Source: Alphaproteobacteria bacterium (lineage in GTDB: Bacteria > Pseudomonadota > Alphaproteobacteria > Oceanibaculales > Oceanibaculaceae). From it: a stretch of DNA of 64,000 nt. Below are positions 19,562 through 29,110 of this stretch, one piece after another. The number at the start of each line of letters is the position of its first letter. Positions within the stretch are counted from its first letter, which is position 1. The translations under genes were made by a program, and so were the position numbers. The notes beneath the pieces are model-generated. The model was given only the letters and a program-made list of their open reading frames with translations. It made no database searches and had not been told where the DNA came from. Location: positions 636,570 through 700,569 of the forward strand of contig JAHJHR010000017.1 of the NCBI GenBank assembly GCA_018823745.1. Direction: 5' to 3'.

Positions 19562-20557
19562 TTATTTTTTCGCCATCATCCGCGCAGGAATCGCCGTGCC
19601 CTTTTCGGTATAGTAGCGCACGACACCGGGATGCAGCGGGGCCACCGATGCCTCAAGCGTCAACGTGACCGGGTCGGCGCGGTCAGCAGCGGGATAGCCG
19701 CTTTTCGCCGCCGCCATGCCGTCAGCCGAGAAAATCCGCTTGGCGATCTCATAGGCAACCTTTTCCGGCAGATCGGTCGTGGTGTTGATGCCGATGGCGG
19801 TCTGCACCGTCGTCAGGCTGGCAGCCTGGCTGCCGTAATTCTCGCCGGGCTTCACGGTCGCCAGGCTGAAATAGGGGAATTCGGCGACAACCTTCTTGGC
19901 CTCGGCATCGGTCATCGGGATCATCTTGATCGGCCGGGCAGCATGGGCCTGCTGGATATAGCCATCCGGATGCAGGCCAGCCTTCATGAAGCCGATGATG
20001 CGCCGGTTCTGATAGGCGTCCAGCGCGTCGGAGCCGCCGGCGCGCTGCATGTCAGGCGCGATGCCGAGCAGGGTGAGAATGCTGTCGGCCTGCTTTTCCG
20101 TGGCCGAGCCGCGACCGCCCGGATTGAACTGCTTGCCGGCCAGATCGCTCAGGCTGTTGATGCCGGAATCGGCGGCCACCACCCAGTTGTTCGGCAGCGG
20201 GGCGAAATAATACAGGGTGCGCAGCTTGGCACCGCCGCTGGCCTTCATCGCGTCGAAATCGCTGGAGGTGACGGCAATGCCCATATCGACCTCGCCACGC
20301 AGCAGCGCCGTGGTCGAGGCCGAGGCGCCGCCCAGCTCCTGGATGCTCATATTCATGCCGAGCGACTTGTTCCAGTCCGACACCACGGCGACCTGATAGG
20401 CATAGAAAGCCGACTGGCCATGCGTGCCGCCCATTGCCAGGCGCTGCTGGGCGTCGGCTGTGCCAGCCGCCAGGGTAACGCCAGCCGCCAGGGCCAGCCC
20501 GGCCAGCCCGGTGCGAACAGAACGCGTGATGATGCCGTGATGCGGCGCTTGGGTCAT
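19562..20557 (-). CDS. TAXI-family TRAP transporter substrate-binding protein
   Basis: 331 aa from the ATG at 20557, which has a strong GGAGGA ribosome-binding site. The signal peptide is TGLAGLALAAGVTLAAGTADAQ. The mature protein (LAMGGTHGQSAFYAYQVAVV, then NPGGRGSATEKQADSIL) matches TAXI (TRAP-associated extracytoplasmic immunogenic) proteins. It is the first gene of the long minus-strand catabolic block, divergent from an IclR regulator across 315 bp. Confidence 0.9.
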   Translation of the reverse strand: MTQAPHHGIITRSVRTGLAGLALAAGVTLAAGTADAQQRLAMGGTHGQSAFYAYQVAVVSDWNKSLGMNMSIQELGGASASTTALLRGEVDMGIAVTSSDFDAMKASGGAKLRTLYYFAPLPNNWVVAADSGINSLSDLAGKQFNPGGRGSATEKQADSILTLLGIAPDMQRAGGSDALDAYQNRRIIGFMKAGLHPDGYIQQAHAARPIKMIPMTDAEAKKVVAEFPYFSLATVKPGENYGSQAASLTTVQTAIGINTTTDLPEKVAYEIAKRIFSADGMAAAKSGYPAADRADPVTLTLEASVAPLHPGVVRYYTEKGTAIPARMMAKK

Positions 20558-20872
20558 ATCTTCCTCCATTCCGGTGGGTTCCGGTTGGGAAGCCGGCGCC
20601 ATCTGCTGCGGCGCTCGGCATCTCCGGTTTATCGATTGGACGCGGTCCGGGTACGAGGCCGGACTGCCCTGTTGAACGAGGCGCAAAGATATCGTCGTCT
20701 TCCGGGTGTTGAAAGACTTTTCTCTTCACTGAATTTGATGAAAGGCGTAATTTTATTACAACCGCCCTCGCGGCAGGCCCGCCGGACAGGCTTTCGGCTT
20801 GCACTTGGCGCGACCGCGTTTACTGTTGGCGGCAATCAAAAAGCGCTACGCAATAACAGGGTGCGAACGGGT
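20558..20872. promoter_or_regulatory. Divergent promoter region between the TAXI binding protein and IclR genes
   Basis: 315 bp without a gene. It should hold the start sites of the catabolic block (minus) and of the iclR gene (plus). It is more AT-rich at about 20700-20760 than its surroundings. An imperfect palindrome is listed separately. Confidence 0.5.
20725..20742. promoter_or_regulatory. Imperfect palindrome, possible IclR operator
   Basis: TTCACTGAATTTGATGAA has TTCA/TGAA arms around an AATT core, in the AT-rich part of the divergent promoter. IclR proteins bind short palindromes, so this is a candidate site only. Confidence 0.25.
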
Positions 20873-21637
20873 ATGGCAGGTCAGGATCCGGTCAAGACGG
20901 CGATACGTACACTCGATCTGCTGGAAATCTTCGCCAAGGCGCGCACCCCCCTGTCGCTGACCGAAATCGCCCAGCGCATCAATGCCCCGATCAGCAGCTG
21001 CCATTCACTGGTCCGCACGCTGCAGAGCCGCGGCTATGTCTACATTCTCGACCATCGCAAGCGGGTCTATCCGACCAAGCGGCTGCTGACCATCGCCCAG
21101 GCCATCGCCCGGCATGACCCGCTGCTGGAAAAGCTGACGCCGCTGCTGGAAGGCCTGGTGAAGGCGACCGGCGAGACCGTGCTGCTGGGCAAGCGCCAGG
21201 GCGACCGCGTGACCTATCTGGAGGTGATCGAGGGCAACCACACGGTGCGCTACACCGCCAGCCCGGGCGATCTGAAACCGCTGCATTCCAGCGCCATCGG
21301 CAAGGCCCTGCTGGGCCATCTGGCGCCCACCGAGCGAGCCGGCCTGCTGGCCAAGCTGAAACTGCCGCAGGTCACGGAGAACACCGTCACCGATGCACAG
21401 GCGCTGACTGAGGAGCTGGAGATGTCGCGCCAGCGCGGCTGGTACCAGACAAGGGGCGAGAACATCGTCGACGTGATGGCCCTGTCGATCTCCCGCGATC
21501 TGCTGGACGAGACGCTGGGCGTGGCGCTTGCCGGCCCCATCGCGCGGATGCAGCAGAACCGGGATCTCTATCTCGGCCATCTGATGGCGGTGGGCGACGC
21601 CTTCGATTCCCTGGCAGCGGAATTGCGCGGGCTTTAG
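20873..21637 (+). CDS. IclR-family transcriptional regulator
   Basis: 254 aa from the ATG at 20873; an in-frame GTG four codons earlier is an alternative. The N-terminal winged helix is PLSLTEIAQRINAPISSCHSLVRTLQSRGYVY (about 22-55). The C-terminal effector domain has LHSSAIGKALLGHL and ISRDLLDETLGVALAGP. It is divergent from the TAXI-TRAP/amidohydrolase/ABC block, and IclR proteins usually regulate the adjacent catabolic operon. Confidence 0.9.
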   Translation: MAGQDPVKTAIRTLDLLEIFAKARTPLSLTEIAQRINAPISSCHSLVRTLQSRGYVYILDHRKRVYPTKRLLTIAQAIARHDPLLEKLTPLLEGLVKATGETVLLGKRQGDRVTYLEVIEGNHTVRYTASPGDLKPLHSSAIGKALLGHLAPTERAGLLAKLKLPQVTENTVTDAQALTEELEMSRQRGWYQTRGENIVDVMALSISRDLLDETLGVALAGPIARMQQNRDLYLGHLMAVGDAFDSLAAELRGL

Positions 21638-21685
21638 GGTTTTGCTGCTTCAGGTTGTCATCCCGCCCTTTGCCCCTCACTCAGT

Positions 21686-21787
21686 CCGTCACCCCCGGCC
21701 TTGTGCCGGGGGTCCAAGCCGCCGCTTGCTGGATGTCGGTCGAGTAAGCTGAACCCTGGATTCCCGGCACAAGGCCGGGAATGACGG
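21686..21787. repeat. Intergenic inverted-repeat element
   Basis: The left arm (21686-21715) and right arm (21758-21787) are near-perfect inverted copies, each containing the smaller palindrome CCCCGGCCTTGTGCCGGGG or its CCCGGCACAAGGCCGGG form. The element fills the gap between convergent genes. Elements of this kind are dispersed in many alphaproteobacterial genomes; copy number in this genome cannot be seen here. Confidence 0.7.
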
Positions 21788-21807
21788 CTTGAGAGAGGGG
21801 CGCCCCC

Positions 21808-22647
21808 TTAAACCGGCGTGTCCCCGGCTAGAGTGATGCGGTGCATGATCCGGCGGAAGCCGTGATAGTCATTGATCGGGTTGTGCTGCGCCGCCCGGTT
21901 GTCCCAGAAGGCGATAGAGCCCGGCCGCCACGAGAAGCGGCAGGTGAATTCCGGCTTCACCTGATGCTGGAAGAGGAAGTTCAGGATCGGCGCGCTCTCG
22001 GCCTCGGTCATGCCCTTGAAGGCGACGGTATGGCCGCTGTTCACATACAGCGCCTTGCGCCCGGTTTCCGGATGGGTGCGCACCACCGGATGCTCGGAGA
22101 CGAAATTCGTGTTGGATTGCGCCGTCGCACTGTCCTTGATGCGGTCCTCGCGGGTCCGGGAGACATCCGCCTTGGCCGAGGTGTTGATGCCGGTCAGCCC
22201 GTCCAGCAGCGCCTTCATCCGCTCGGACAAAGCCTCATAGGCCAGATACTGGTTGGCGAACAGCGTGTCACCGCCATAGGGAGGCACCTCGCGCGCGATC
22301 AGCATCGTGCCCATGGGCGGCTGTTGCAGATAGGCGGTGTCGGTATGCCAGATACCGCCGAAATTCACCGTCTCATGCTCCAGCTTGGCGACCTGGATGA
22401 TCTCCGGGAAGCCGTCGATGCCCTTCACGAAAGGATATTCGATCGGCTGGCCGAATCTCCGGGCAAACGCCATGAACTGATCGGAGGCCAGGGTCTGCTC
22501 GCGGAAGAAGATCACCAGATTGTCGAGATAGGCGCGGCGGATCGCGGCCACACTCTTGTCATCCAGCGGCGCCGACAGATCGACTCCATGAATTTCCGCG
22601 CCAATGGCGCCGGCGATCTTCCTGACTTCCAGTTCCTGATGGGCCAC
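21808..22647 (-). CDS. TauD/TfdA-family Fe(II)/2-oxoglutarate dioxygenase
   Basis: 279 aa. The iron triad is H101 and D103 in GGIWHTDTAY, with the distal histidine H255 in RAAQHNPIND; the 2-oxoglutarate-binding arginine is R266 or R270. EIHGVDLSAPLDD is the usual N-terminal motif. Such enzymes hydroxylate sulfonates, phenoxyacids or other small acids, often releasing sulfite or an aldehyde. The gene has no transporter next to it, so the substrate is open. Confidence 0.88.
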   Translation of the reverse strand: MAHQELEVRKIAGAIGAEIHGVDLSAPLDDKSVAAIRRAYLDNLVIFFREQTLASDQFMAFARRFGQPIEYPFVKGIDGFPEIIQVAKLEHETVNFGGIWHTDTAYLQQPPMGTMLIAREVPPYGGDTLFANQYLAYEALSERMKALLDGLTGINTSAKADVSRTREDRIKDSATAQSNTNFVSEHPVVRTHPETGRKALYVNSGHTVAFKGMTEAESAPILNFLFQHQVKPEFTCRFSWRPGSIAFWDNRAAQHNPINDYHGFRRIMHRITLAGDTPV

Positions 22648-22800
22648 GGCAGTCTGCTCCCGATTGCGGCGTTTTTTATTCGTCTGATTGAAACATATTT
22701 CGCCATATCGAATACGACAAGGAAAACAAATCGATCAACCCTGTTAATCCAGCGCCGATGGGGCAGATTATCTGCACCTGCCCGTCACCAGGGACCTGCC

Positions 22801-23556
22801 ATGGATATACCCACCACCCTCGGCCTCGCCCGCTCGCTGATCGTCTATCGCCTGAATCTGGCGAAGCAGGCGCGGCTGCGCCGGCTGTATGGGCGTTTCG
22901 TCAGGCCCGGCGATCTGGCCTTTGATGTCGGCGCCCATGTCGGCGACCGTATCTGGGCGCTGCGGTCGCTGGGCTGCCGGGTGGTCGCGGTCGAGCCGCA
23001 GCCGGCCCCGCTGGCGCTGTTACGTCGCTTCTATCGCAACGCCCCGGATGTCGTGCTGGAAGGCTGCGCGCTGGGGGCGGAGACCGGCCGCGCCGACCTG
23101 CTGGTCAGCCGGCGCAACCCGACCGTCTCCAGCCTGTCGCAGGACTGGGTGGCGGATGCCGGGCAGCGCCCCGATTTCGCCGCTGTGGCCTGGGACCGCC
23201 CGGTCAGCGTGGCGGTGGACACGCTGGACCGGCTGATCGACCGGCACGGAATGCCGCAATTCTGCAAGATCGACGTCGAAGGCTTCGAGGCGGAGGTTCT
23301 GCGCGGCTTGACCCGGCCCATCCCGGTGCTGTCCTTCGAGTTTCTCGCCGCCCGCCCCGACCTGGCCGGGGCCTGCCTGAGCGAGCTTTCGCGCCTTACG
23401 GAGTATCGCTTCAACATCGCCTATGGCGAAAAACTGGTGCTGGAATTGCCGGCCTGGGTTGATGCGGCGGCGATGAACGCCCATCTGCATTCCTTATCGT
23501 CCGGCATCGCGTCGGGCGATATTTATGCTATGGCCGGCCTGCCGGAACGGGCATAG
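22801..23556 (+). CDS. FkbM-family methyltransferase
   Basis: 251 aa from the ATG at 22801. The SAM-binding motif I is LAFDVGAHVGDRIWALRSLG (about 39-58), followed by VVAVEPQP and the FkbM-typical FCKIDVEGFEAEVLRGL. The family makes O-methyl groups on sugars or lipids. It is a single gene divergent from the dioxygenase gene; the target is unknown. Confidence 0.85.
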   Translation: MDIPTTLGLARSLIVYRLNLAKQARLRRLYGRFVRPGDLAFDVGAHVGDRIWALRSLGCRVVAVEPQPAPLALLRRFYRNAPDVVLEGCALGAETGRADLLVSRRNPTVSSLSQDWVADAGQRPDFAAVAWDRPVSVAVDTLDRLIDRHGMPQFCKIDVEGFEAEVLRGLTRPIPVLSFEFLAARPDLAGACLSELSRLTEYRFNIAYGEKLVLELPAWVDAAAMNAHLHSLSSGIASGDIYAMAGLPERA

Positions 23557-23657
23557 CCACATCCGGCAAAACCTTTTATGGTCTGCCGATCCAACGCACC
23601 GGGATACCATTTCAGGGTATGTCGGGAGGCGGAACACGTAATGCGAGGAGGCGGCAC

Positions 23658-24086
23658 ATGACCGCTGCGAAATCGGGCGATACCGTCCGTATACACTACA
23701 CGGGAACCCTGCAGGACGGGGAGCAGTTCGATTCATCGCTGGGGCGCGATCCCTTGCAGTTCACCATTGGCCAGGGCCAGGTCATCGGCGGGTTCGAGCA
23801 GGCCGCCATCGGCCTGAAGGCAGGCGAAAGCCGTACCGTCACCGTGCCAGCGGCGGACGCCTATGGCGAGCACCGCCCCGATCTGGTGCAGGAGATCGAG
23901 CGCGTCTCCCTGCCCCAGGACATTGATTTCCAGGAAGGCCTGCAGCTTCAGGCGCAGGGCCCGAACAGCCAGCCGCTGATGCTGACCGTCACCGGCGTCA
24001 ACGACCAGTCAGTCACGCTGGATGCCAATCATCCGCTGGCCGGCAAGGATCTGACCTTCGACATCGAACTGGTCGAGATCGTCTGA
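23658..24086 (+). CDS. FKBP-type peptidyl-prolyl cis-trans isomerase (SlyD-like)
   Basis: 142 aa from the ATG at 23658, preceded by GGAGGCGG. The FKBP core is VRIHYTGTLQDGEQFDSSLGRDPLQF, then GQVIGGFEQAAIGLKAGE, with a SlyD-like insert-in-flap domain (about 70-130) ending NHPLAGKDLTFDIELVEI. It lacks the metal-binding His/Cys tail of E. coli SlyD. It catalyses proline isomerisation and has chaperone activity in the cytoplasm. Confidence 0.9.
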   Translation: MTAAKSGDTVRIHYTGTLQDGEQFDSSLGRDPLQFTIGQGQVIGGFEQAAIGLKAGESRTVTVPAADAYGEHRPDLVQEIERVSLPQDIDFQEGLQLQAQGPNSQPLMLTVTGVNDQSVTLDANHPLAGKDLTFDIELVEIV

Positions 24087-24108
24087 TCCTGCGCCAGAGA
24101 AGATGAAG

Positions 24109-24139
24109 AAAACCCCGGCCATCGTGCCGGGGTTTTTTT
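24109..24139. terminator. Bidirectional rho-independent terminator
   Basis: The stem AACCCCGGC/GCCGGGGTT is followed by seven T on the plus strand and preceded by an A-run for the minus strand. It serves the FKBP gene, and its T-tract runs into the xerC stop codon at 24138. Confidence 0.85.
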
Positions 24140-25121
24140 ATCTTCCTGCCCGGGGATGCGCGGCGCGGTGCACGGCCATCAGACGGGCCGAATCTACATC
24201 GGTGTAACGTTGCGTGGTTGAGAGCGAGGCATGGCCCAGCAATTCCTGGATCGCCCGCAGATCGCCGCCGCCGGCCAGAAGATGCGTGGCGAAGCTGTGC
24301 CGCAGGGCGTGCGGCGTGGTGGTGTCCGGCAGGTCGAGCGACAGGCGCAGCTTCTGCATCAGCCCCTGTGCGATGCGCGGGTTCAGCGCCCCGCCGCGCG
24401 CGCCCAGGAACAGGGGCGTTGTGGCATCGCCCGGATAGGGACAGAGCGCCATGTAGCGCGACACCGCCTCGCGCACCGCCGGCAGGACCGGCACCACGCG
24501 CTGCTTGTTGCCCTTGCCGGTGATGCGCATCAGATCGCCGCCACCGGTCAGGTCGGGGGCCTGCCCACGCGTCAACCCCAGCGCCTCGCCGATGCGCAGC
24601 CCGCAGCCATACAGCAAGGTGATCAGCGCCTCGTCGCGGGCAAGTATCCAGGCCTCGGCATCGCTGGCAGAGGCGATATCTGTATTGTCGAGCAGCCGGG
24701 CGGCGTCTTCCTCGCTCAGCGCCTTGGGCACGGAATGCGGCAGCTTCGGCGTGCGGACCGACAACACGGCGGCATTCGCCACAAGCCCCTGCCGCTCCAG
24801 GAACCGGAAGAAACTGCGGACCACGGAAAATGCCCGCGCCGTCGAGCTGCGGGCATAGGAATCACCGGCGCGTTCGGCCAGATAGGCGCGGAAATCGCCA
24901 GGCTTCAGCCGGGCCAGATCGGCCAGCGACACGGCCCCGCCCTGATGCCCGGCGAGAAAGCCGATGAAGACACCAATATCCCGGCCATAGGCTTCGACCG
25001 TATGGGCGGAGCTTTGCCGCTCCTCCCCCAGCCAGCGGTGCCAGTCCAGCAGGGCGGCCCGCAGATCGGCGGCGGCCCCCTCCGGCAGGGGCTGGATCAA
25101 TCGTTCGGCAGGTCGAGCCAT
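24138..25121 (-). CDS. xerC: Tyrosine recombinase XerC
   Basis: 327 aa from the ATG at 25121. The N-terminal SAM-like core-binding domain covers about 20-110 (HRWLGEERQSSAHTVEAYGRDIGVF). The catalytic domain has the arginine in LLYGCGLRIGEALGL, the beta-hairpin lysine in GKGNKQRVVPV, the HxxR of PHALRHSFATHLLAGGGDL, LLGHASLSTTQ and the nucleophile in RYTDV. It resolves chromosome dimers with XerD. The start overlaps the end of the upstream DUF484 gene by 25 bp, the usual alphaproteobacterial arrangement. Confidence 0.92.
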   Translation of the reverse strand: MARPAERLIQPLPEGAAADLRAALLDWHRWLGEERQSSAHTVEAYGRDIGVFIGFLAGHQGGAVSLADLARLKPGDFRAYLAERAGDSYARSSTARAFSVVRSFFRFLERQGLVANAAVLSVRTPKLPHSVPKALSEEDAARLLDNTDIASASDAEAWILARDEALITLLYGCGLRIGEALGLTRGQAPDLTGGGDLMRITGKGNKQRVVPVLPAVREAVSRYMALCPYPGDATTPLFLGARGGALNPRIAQGLMQKLRLSLDLPDTTTPHALRHSFATHLLAGGGDLRAIQELLGHASLSTTQRYTDVDSARLMAVHRAAHPRAGR

Positions 25122-25852
25122 CGCCGCACGCAGCCTTCCAGCGCGCGCGACAGGAACATCAGCAATTCGGTTCCCATCCCGGCATGGAATGTATCGTCCC
25201 GGCGCGAGCCGAAGACCAGCAGCCCGTTCGGCGCCTTTGGGTGAAAGCGCAGGCGGCTCATCGCCTGGGAGCGAACCAGCTCGGCCGCCCCGCCGAAGAC
25301 ATCGGCATCGCCCGCCATCTCGGCACCCAGCAGGATATCCCGCCCGGTGCCCAGCACTTCGTCGATCCGCCCCGGCGCCAGGATACGCACACCGGCCATG
25401 CGGTCGCCGGCATCCAGGAAGCCATTCGTCTCGATGCACAGCGCCACGACATCGACATCAAGGATGATGGCCAGATCGCTGGTCACGATCTCGATGAAAT
25501 GCTCGAAGCTTGCCGCCCCCATCATCGCCAGCACCGCCTCGTAGACCCGGGCCTGATTGGCGGTATTGGCGCGCACTGTGGCGATCAGGTCGTGCTGCTG
25601 GTCGCGCAGCTCCGACAATTCCCCGCGCAGCCGCTGCACCAGGAAATACTGCAGATCCACCACCCCGTCGCCATTGTCGCGCGTCGGCGGCACCAGCACT
25701 TCGGCCAGTTCCGAATGGCGGACCAGGAAATCGGGGTGGCGGCGCAGATACTGCGTAACCTCGGTCGCCGTGACAGCGCGCTTCCCCGACCCTGCCGCAT
25801 CGGCGGCAGAGGGCGGGTTCGGCGTGCGGACGATGCGGGGCTCTTCAGTCAT
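25097..25852 (-). CDS. DUF484 family protein
   Basis: 251 aa. The N-terminal VTQYLRRHPDFLVRHSELAEVLVPP and a following helix (LVQRLRGELSELRDQQHDLI) are characteristic of DUF484. The C-terminal half is GAF-like (ILDVDVVALCIETN, then GLLVFGSRRDDTFHAGMGTELLMFLSRALE). The function is not established. It is coupled to xerC, as in other proteobacteria. Confidence 0.85.
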   Translation of the reverse strand: MTEEPRIVRTPNPPSAADAAGSGKRAVTATEVTQYLRRHPDFLVRHSELAEVLVPPTRDNGDGVVDLQYFLVQRLRGELSELRDQQHDLIATVRANTANQARVYEAVLAMMGAASFEHFIEIVTSDLAIILDVDVVALCIETNGFLDAGDRMAGVRILAPGRIDEVLGTGRDILLGAEMAGDADVFGGAAELVRSQAMSRLRFHPKAPNGLLVFGSRRDDTFHAGMGTELLMFLSRALEGCVRRWLDLPND

Positions 25853-25882
25853 GCGCGCTGCTTTCGCTACGGGGGAATGCTG

Positions 25883-26539
25883 TCAGAGAATCGACTGGCC
25901 GGTTTTCTTCCAGTCCGACAGGAAGGCGTCGAGGCCCTTGTCGGTCAGCGGGTGGTTGAACAGCTGGCGCAGCACCGCCGGCGGCAGGGTGCAGACATCC
26001 GCCCCCAGCTTCGCCGCGTTCACGACATGCATCGGGCTGCGGATCGAGGCAACCAGCACTTCAGTCTGGAAGGCCGGGAAATTGGCGTAGATCTGCACGA
26101 TATCGGCGATCAGCTCCATCCCGTCCTGGCCGATATCGTCGAGCCGGCCAACGAAGGGCGACACATAGGTCGCCCCGGCCTTGGCGGCGACAATGGCCTG
26201 GGCGGCGGAGAAGCAGAGCGTCACATTGGTCTGGGTGCCTTCATCGGTCAGCACCTTGCAGGCCTTCAGCCCTTCCTGGGTCAGCGGCAGCTTGACCACG
26301 ACATTGCCGGCGATCTGGGCCAGATAGCGGCCTTCCTTCAGCATGCCGGCGGAATCGGTGGCGGTCACCTCGGCGCTGACCGGACCCGGCACGACGGCGC
26401 AGATCTCGGCGATCACATCGGCCATCTTGCGGCCGCTCTTGGCGATCAGGGACGGGTTGGTGGTCACGCCATCCAGCAGGCCGCTGCCTGCGAGTTCGCG
26501 AATTTCGGCCGTATCGGCGGTGTCGACGAAGAACTTCAT
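25883..26539 (-). CDS. fsa: Fructose-6-phosphate aldolase / transaldolase-like protein
   Basis: 218 aa from the ATG at 26539, the size of the short Fsa/TalC family. It begins [16 protein letters not shown] and has [14 protein letters not shown], the Schiff-base lysine in NVVVKLPLT, and [34 protein letters not shown]. It acts in the pentose phosphate pathway (transaldolase) or in fructose-6-phosphate cleavage. It is divergent from priA across 87 bp. Confidence 0.9.
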   Translation of the reverse strand: MKFFVDTADTAEIRELAGSGLLDGVTTNPSLIAKSGRKMADVIAEICAVVPGPVSAEVTATDSAGMLKEGRYLAQIAGNVVVKLPLTQEGLKACKVLTDEGTQTNVTLCFSAAQAIVAAKAGATYVSPFVGRLDDIGQDGMELIADIVQIYANFPAFQTEVLVASIRSPMHVVNAAKLGADVCTLPPAVLRQLFNHPLTDKGLDAFLSDWKKTGQSIL

Positions 26540-26626
26540 CGAGGAAATCGTTCCTTGCATTACCCGAATAAGACATGGGATCGAGGAATGCTCGCCCTCG
26601 ATCCCGCTCAGCGCTAAACCTACCCC

Positions 26627-28852
26627 ATGACGGACAAAACAACCAGCGCCAGCACTGCACCGCAGCAACATGACGGCGCGACACATGATCGCGTAACCGT
26701 GCTGCTGCCACTCCCCGTGGGAGAGGGCTACGACTACCGCGTACCGGCCGATCTGGCGCTGGAAGAAGGTGATTTCGTCACCGTCCCGCTCGGCCGGCGC
26801 AGCGTCATCGGCGTGGTCTGGGGGCTGGGTGGCAGCAGCGATATCGCCGAAACCCGGCTGAAGGATGTCATCGCCCGGCTCGACGCGCCGCCCATGTCGG
26901 CAGTGCTGCGCCGCTTCGTCGCCTGGGTTGCTGCCTATACACTGACCGCACCGGGCCAGGTGCTGCGCATGGCGATGAGCGTGCCGGCCGCCCTGGAGCC
27001 GCCGGCGCCGGCCATCGCCTATCGGCTGGCCGAGGGCTTCGATGTCGAGGCGCTGCGCCCGACTCCGGCCCGGCGGCGCGTGGTCGCCTTGCTGCAGGAT
27101 ATGCCGCCCTTGTCGGCCGGCGACATTGCGCGGGAGGCCGGTGTGTCCTCCGGCGTTGTGAAGGGGCTGGCCGAGGCCGGTGCCCTGCTGCCGGTTCAGG
27201 TGCCGGCGCATCTTCCCCCGCCCCGCCCTGATCCTGAACTGGTCCACCCGTCGCTGTCCGACGACCAGCGCGCCGCCGGGGCAGCACTCAGCGCGCGGAT
27301 CGACGCCGGCTATTCGGCGACCCTGCTCGATGGCGTCACCGGCTCCGGCAAGACAGAGGTGTATTTCGAGGCCGTCGCCACGGCGCTGAAGGCCGGCCGG
27401 CAGGTTCTGGTCCTGCTGCCGGAAATCGCCCTGACCCCGCATTGGCTGGAACGCTTCGAGGCGCGGTTCGGCTGCCGCCCGGTCGAATGGCATTCCGAAC
27501 TGACCCCGGCACAGCGCCGCGACAGCTGGCGCGCCATCGCCGAGGGCAAGGCGGCGCTGGTGGTCGGTGCGCGCTCCGCCCTGTTCCTGCCCTTCCCCGA
27601 TCTCGGCCTGATCGTTGTAGATGAGGAGCATGAACCCGCCTTCAAGCAGGAAGAGGGCGTCACCTATAATGCCCGCGACATGGCGGTGGTGCGCGCGCAT
27701 CTGGGGGAAATCCCCATCGTGCTGGCCTCCGCCACGCCCTCGCTGGAAACCGTCGCCAATGTCGAGGCCGGGCGCTATGCCAGGCTGAGCCTGCCGGACC
27801 GCTTCGCCGGGGCGGCCCTGCCGATGATCCAGGCCATCGACATGCGTATCGACAAGCCGCAGGCCGGCCGCTGGCTGTCGCCGCCGCTGATCGAGGCGAT
27901 GCGCGCCACGCTGGAGGCGGGCGAGCAGATCGTCCTTTTCCTGAACCGCCGGGGCTATGCGCCGCTGACCTTGTGCGGCACCTGCGGCCATCGGCTGGGC
28001 TGCCCGAACTGCACCGCCTGGCTGGTCGAGCATCGGCTGGCCGGCAGGCTGCAATGCCATCAATGCGGCTATACCGCGAAGCTGCCCAGCGCCTGCCCGA
28101 GCTGCGAGAGCACCGACGGCTTCAAGGCGGTCGGCCCCGGCGTCGAGCGCATCGCCGAGGAAGTGCTGCACACCTTCCCCGACGCCCGCTTCGCGCTGAT
28201 CGCCAGCGACACCCTGGCCGGCCCGGCCGCGGTCGGTGAATTGCTGCGCAGCGTGCGCGAGCGAGAGGTTGATATCCTGATCGGCACGCAGCTGGTCGCC
28301 AAGGGCCATCATTTCCCGATGCTGACGCTGGTCGGCGTCATCGATGCCGATCTCGGCCTGATGGGCGGCGATCTGCGCGCGGCGGAGCGGACCTATCAGA
28401 TACTCCATCAGGTCGCCGGCCGCGCCGGCCGCGCCGAGCATCCTGGCCGGGTGCTGCTGCAAACCTATGATCCCGACCATAAGGTGCTGAAGGCGCTGGT
28501 CGAGGGCGACCGCGACCGCTTCCTCGCCGCCGAGGCGGAGGATCGCCGCCGCGCCGGCATGCCGCCCTATGGCCGGCTGGCCGGTCTGATCGTCTCCGGC
28601 GCCGACCAGCGGCTGGTCGAGACCATCGCGCTGCGCCTCGGCCGGGCGGCCCCGCGCGAGGACGGCGTGCGGGTGCTGGGTCCGGCGCCGGCACCCTTCG
28701 CCATCCTGCGTGGCCGGCACCGCCAGCGCCTGCTGCTGAAGGCGGCGAAGAGCGTCAATGTCCAGGCGGTGATGCGCCACTGGCTGGCCCAGGTGGAGAT
28801 ACCGGCCAGCATTCGCGTCATCGTCGATATCGACCCGTACAGCTTCCTCTAG
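26627..28852 (+). CDS. priA: Primosomal replication protein N' (PriA helicase)
   Basis: 741 aa. An N-terminal DNA-binding domain precedes Walker A ([12 protein letters not shown]), Walker B DEEH, and helicase motifs III (ASATPSLET) and VI ([13 protein letters not shown]). Eight cysteines in the segment from LCGTCGH to CPSCES form the Zn-binding region inserted between helicase lobes. It reloads the replicative helicase at stalled forks. No good ribosome-binding site is seen before the ATG. Confidence 0.95.
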   Translation: MTDKTTSASTAPQQHDGATHDRVTVLLPLPVGEGYDYRVPADLALEEGDFVTVPLGRRSVIGVVWGLGGSSDIAETRLKDVIARLDAPPMSAVLRRFVAWVAAYTLTAPGQVLRMAMSVPAALEPPAPAIAYRLAEGFDVEALRPTPARRRVVALLQDMPPLSAGDIAREAGVSSGVVKGLAEAGALLPVQVPAHLPPPRPDPELVHPSLSDDQRAAGAALSARIDAGYSATLLDGVTGSGKTEVYFEAVATALKAGRQVLVLLPEIALTPHWLERFEARFGCRPVEWHSELTPAQRRDSWRAIAEGKAALVVGARSALFLPFPDLGLIVVDEEHEPAFKQEEGVTYNARDMAVVRAHLGEIPIVLASATPSLETVANVEAGRYARLSLPDRFAGAALPMIQAIDMRIDKPQAGRWLSPPLIEAMRATLEAGEQIVLFLNRRGYAPLTLCGTCGHRLGCPNCTAWLVEHRLAGRLQCHQCGYTAKLPSACPSCESTDGFKAVGPGVERIAEEVLHTFPDARFALIASDTLAGPAAVGELLRSVREREVDILIGTQLVAKGHHFPMLTLVGVIDADLGLMGGDLRAAERTYQILHQVAGRAGRAEHPGRVLLQTYDPDHKVLKALVEGDRDRFLAAEAEDRRRAGMPPYGRLAGLIVSGADQRLVETIALRLGRAAPREDGVRVLGPAPAPFAILRGRHRQRLLLKAAKSVNVQAVMRHWLAQVEIPASIRVIVDIDPYSFL

Positions 28853-29110
28853 GAAAGGGGCGAAAATGCCCCTTTCATGCGCATTTCGCGGGGATTGGGA
28901 AGCATTCCAACCTCAGGCTGCCCCAAGGCTGCAAAGCTGTGCCTCTACGGCTTGCACACCCTATACGACTATGTTAGACAACGCCCGGCCTTGGGGAGGC
29001 ATGCCTTCCCGTCAGGCCCGTATTTCTGCGCCAATTCCAGCCTCTATTGGGGTTTCGGCGGATACGTAAGACGATTCAGGTCAGCCGCATCTAAAGTGGG
29101 AGCTCCCCAG
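28853..29110 (+). promoter_or_regulatory. Leader/promoter region of the F1 ATP synthase operon
   Basis: 258 bp between priA and atpH. No convincing gene is present; the open frame upstream of atpH has no start and no family resemblance. It must contain the operon promoter, but I cannot fix the -35/-10 elements with confidence. Confidence 0.5.

Noticed and set aside
19010..20872. Long open frame leading into the IclR gene
   Set aside because: The part before 20873 lies opposite the TRAP permease and TAXI protein genes; only the C-terminal 254 residues are IclR-like.
25122..25439. N-terminal extension of XerC
   Set aside because: It overlaps the DUF484 gene in another frame and is Arg/Gly-rich; the recombinase begins at MARPAERL.
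26540..28780. Open frame extending upstream of the transaldolase-like gene
   Set aside because: It is antisense to priA; homology to Fsa begins at the ATG at 26539.
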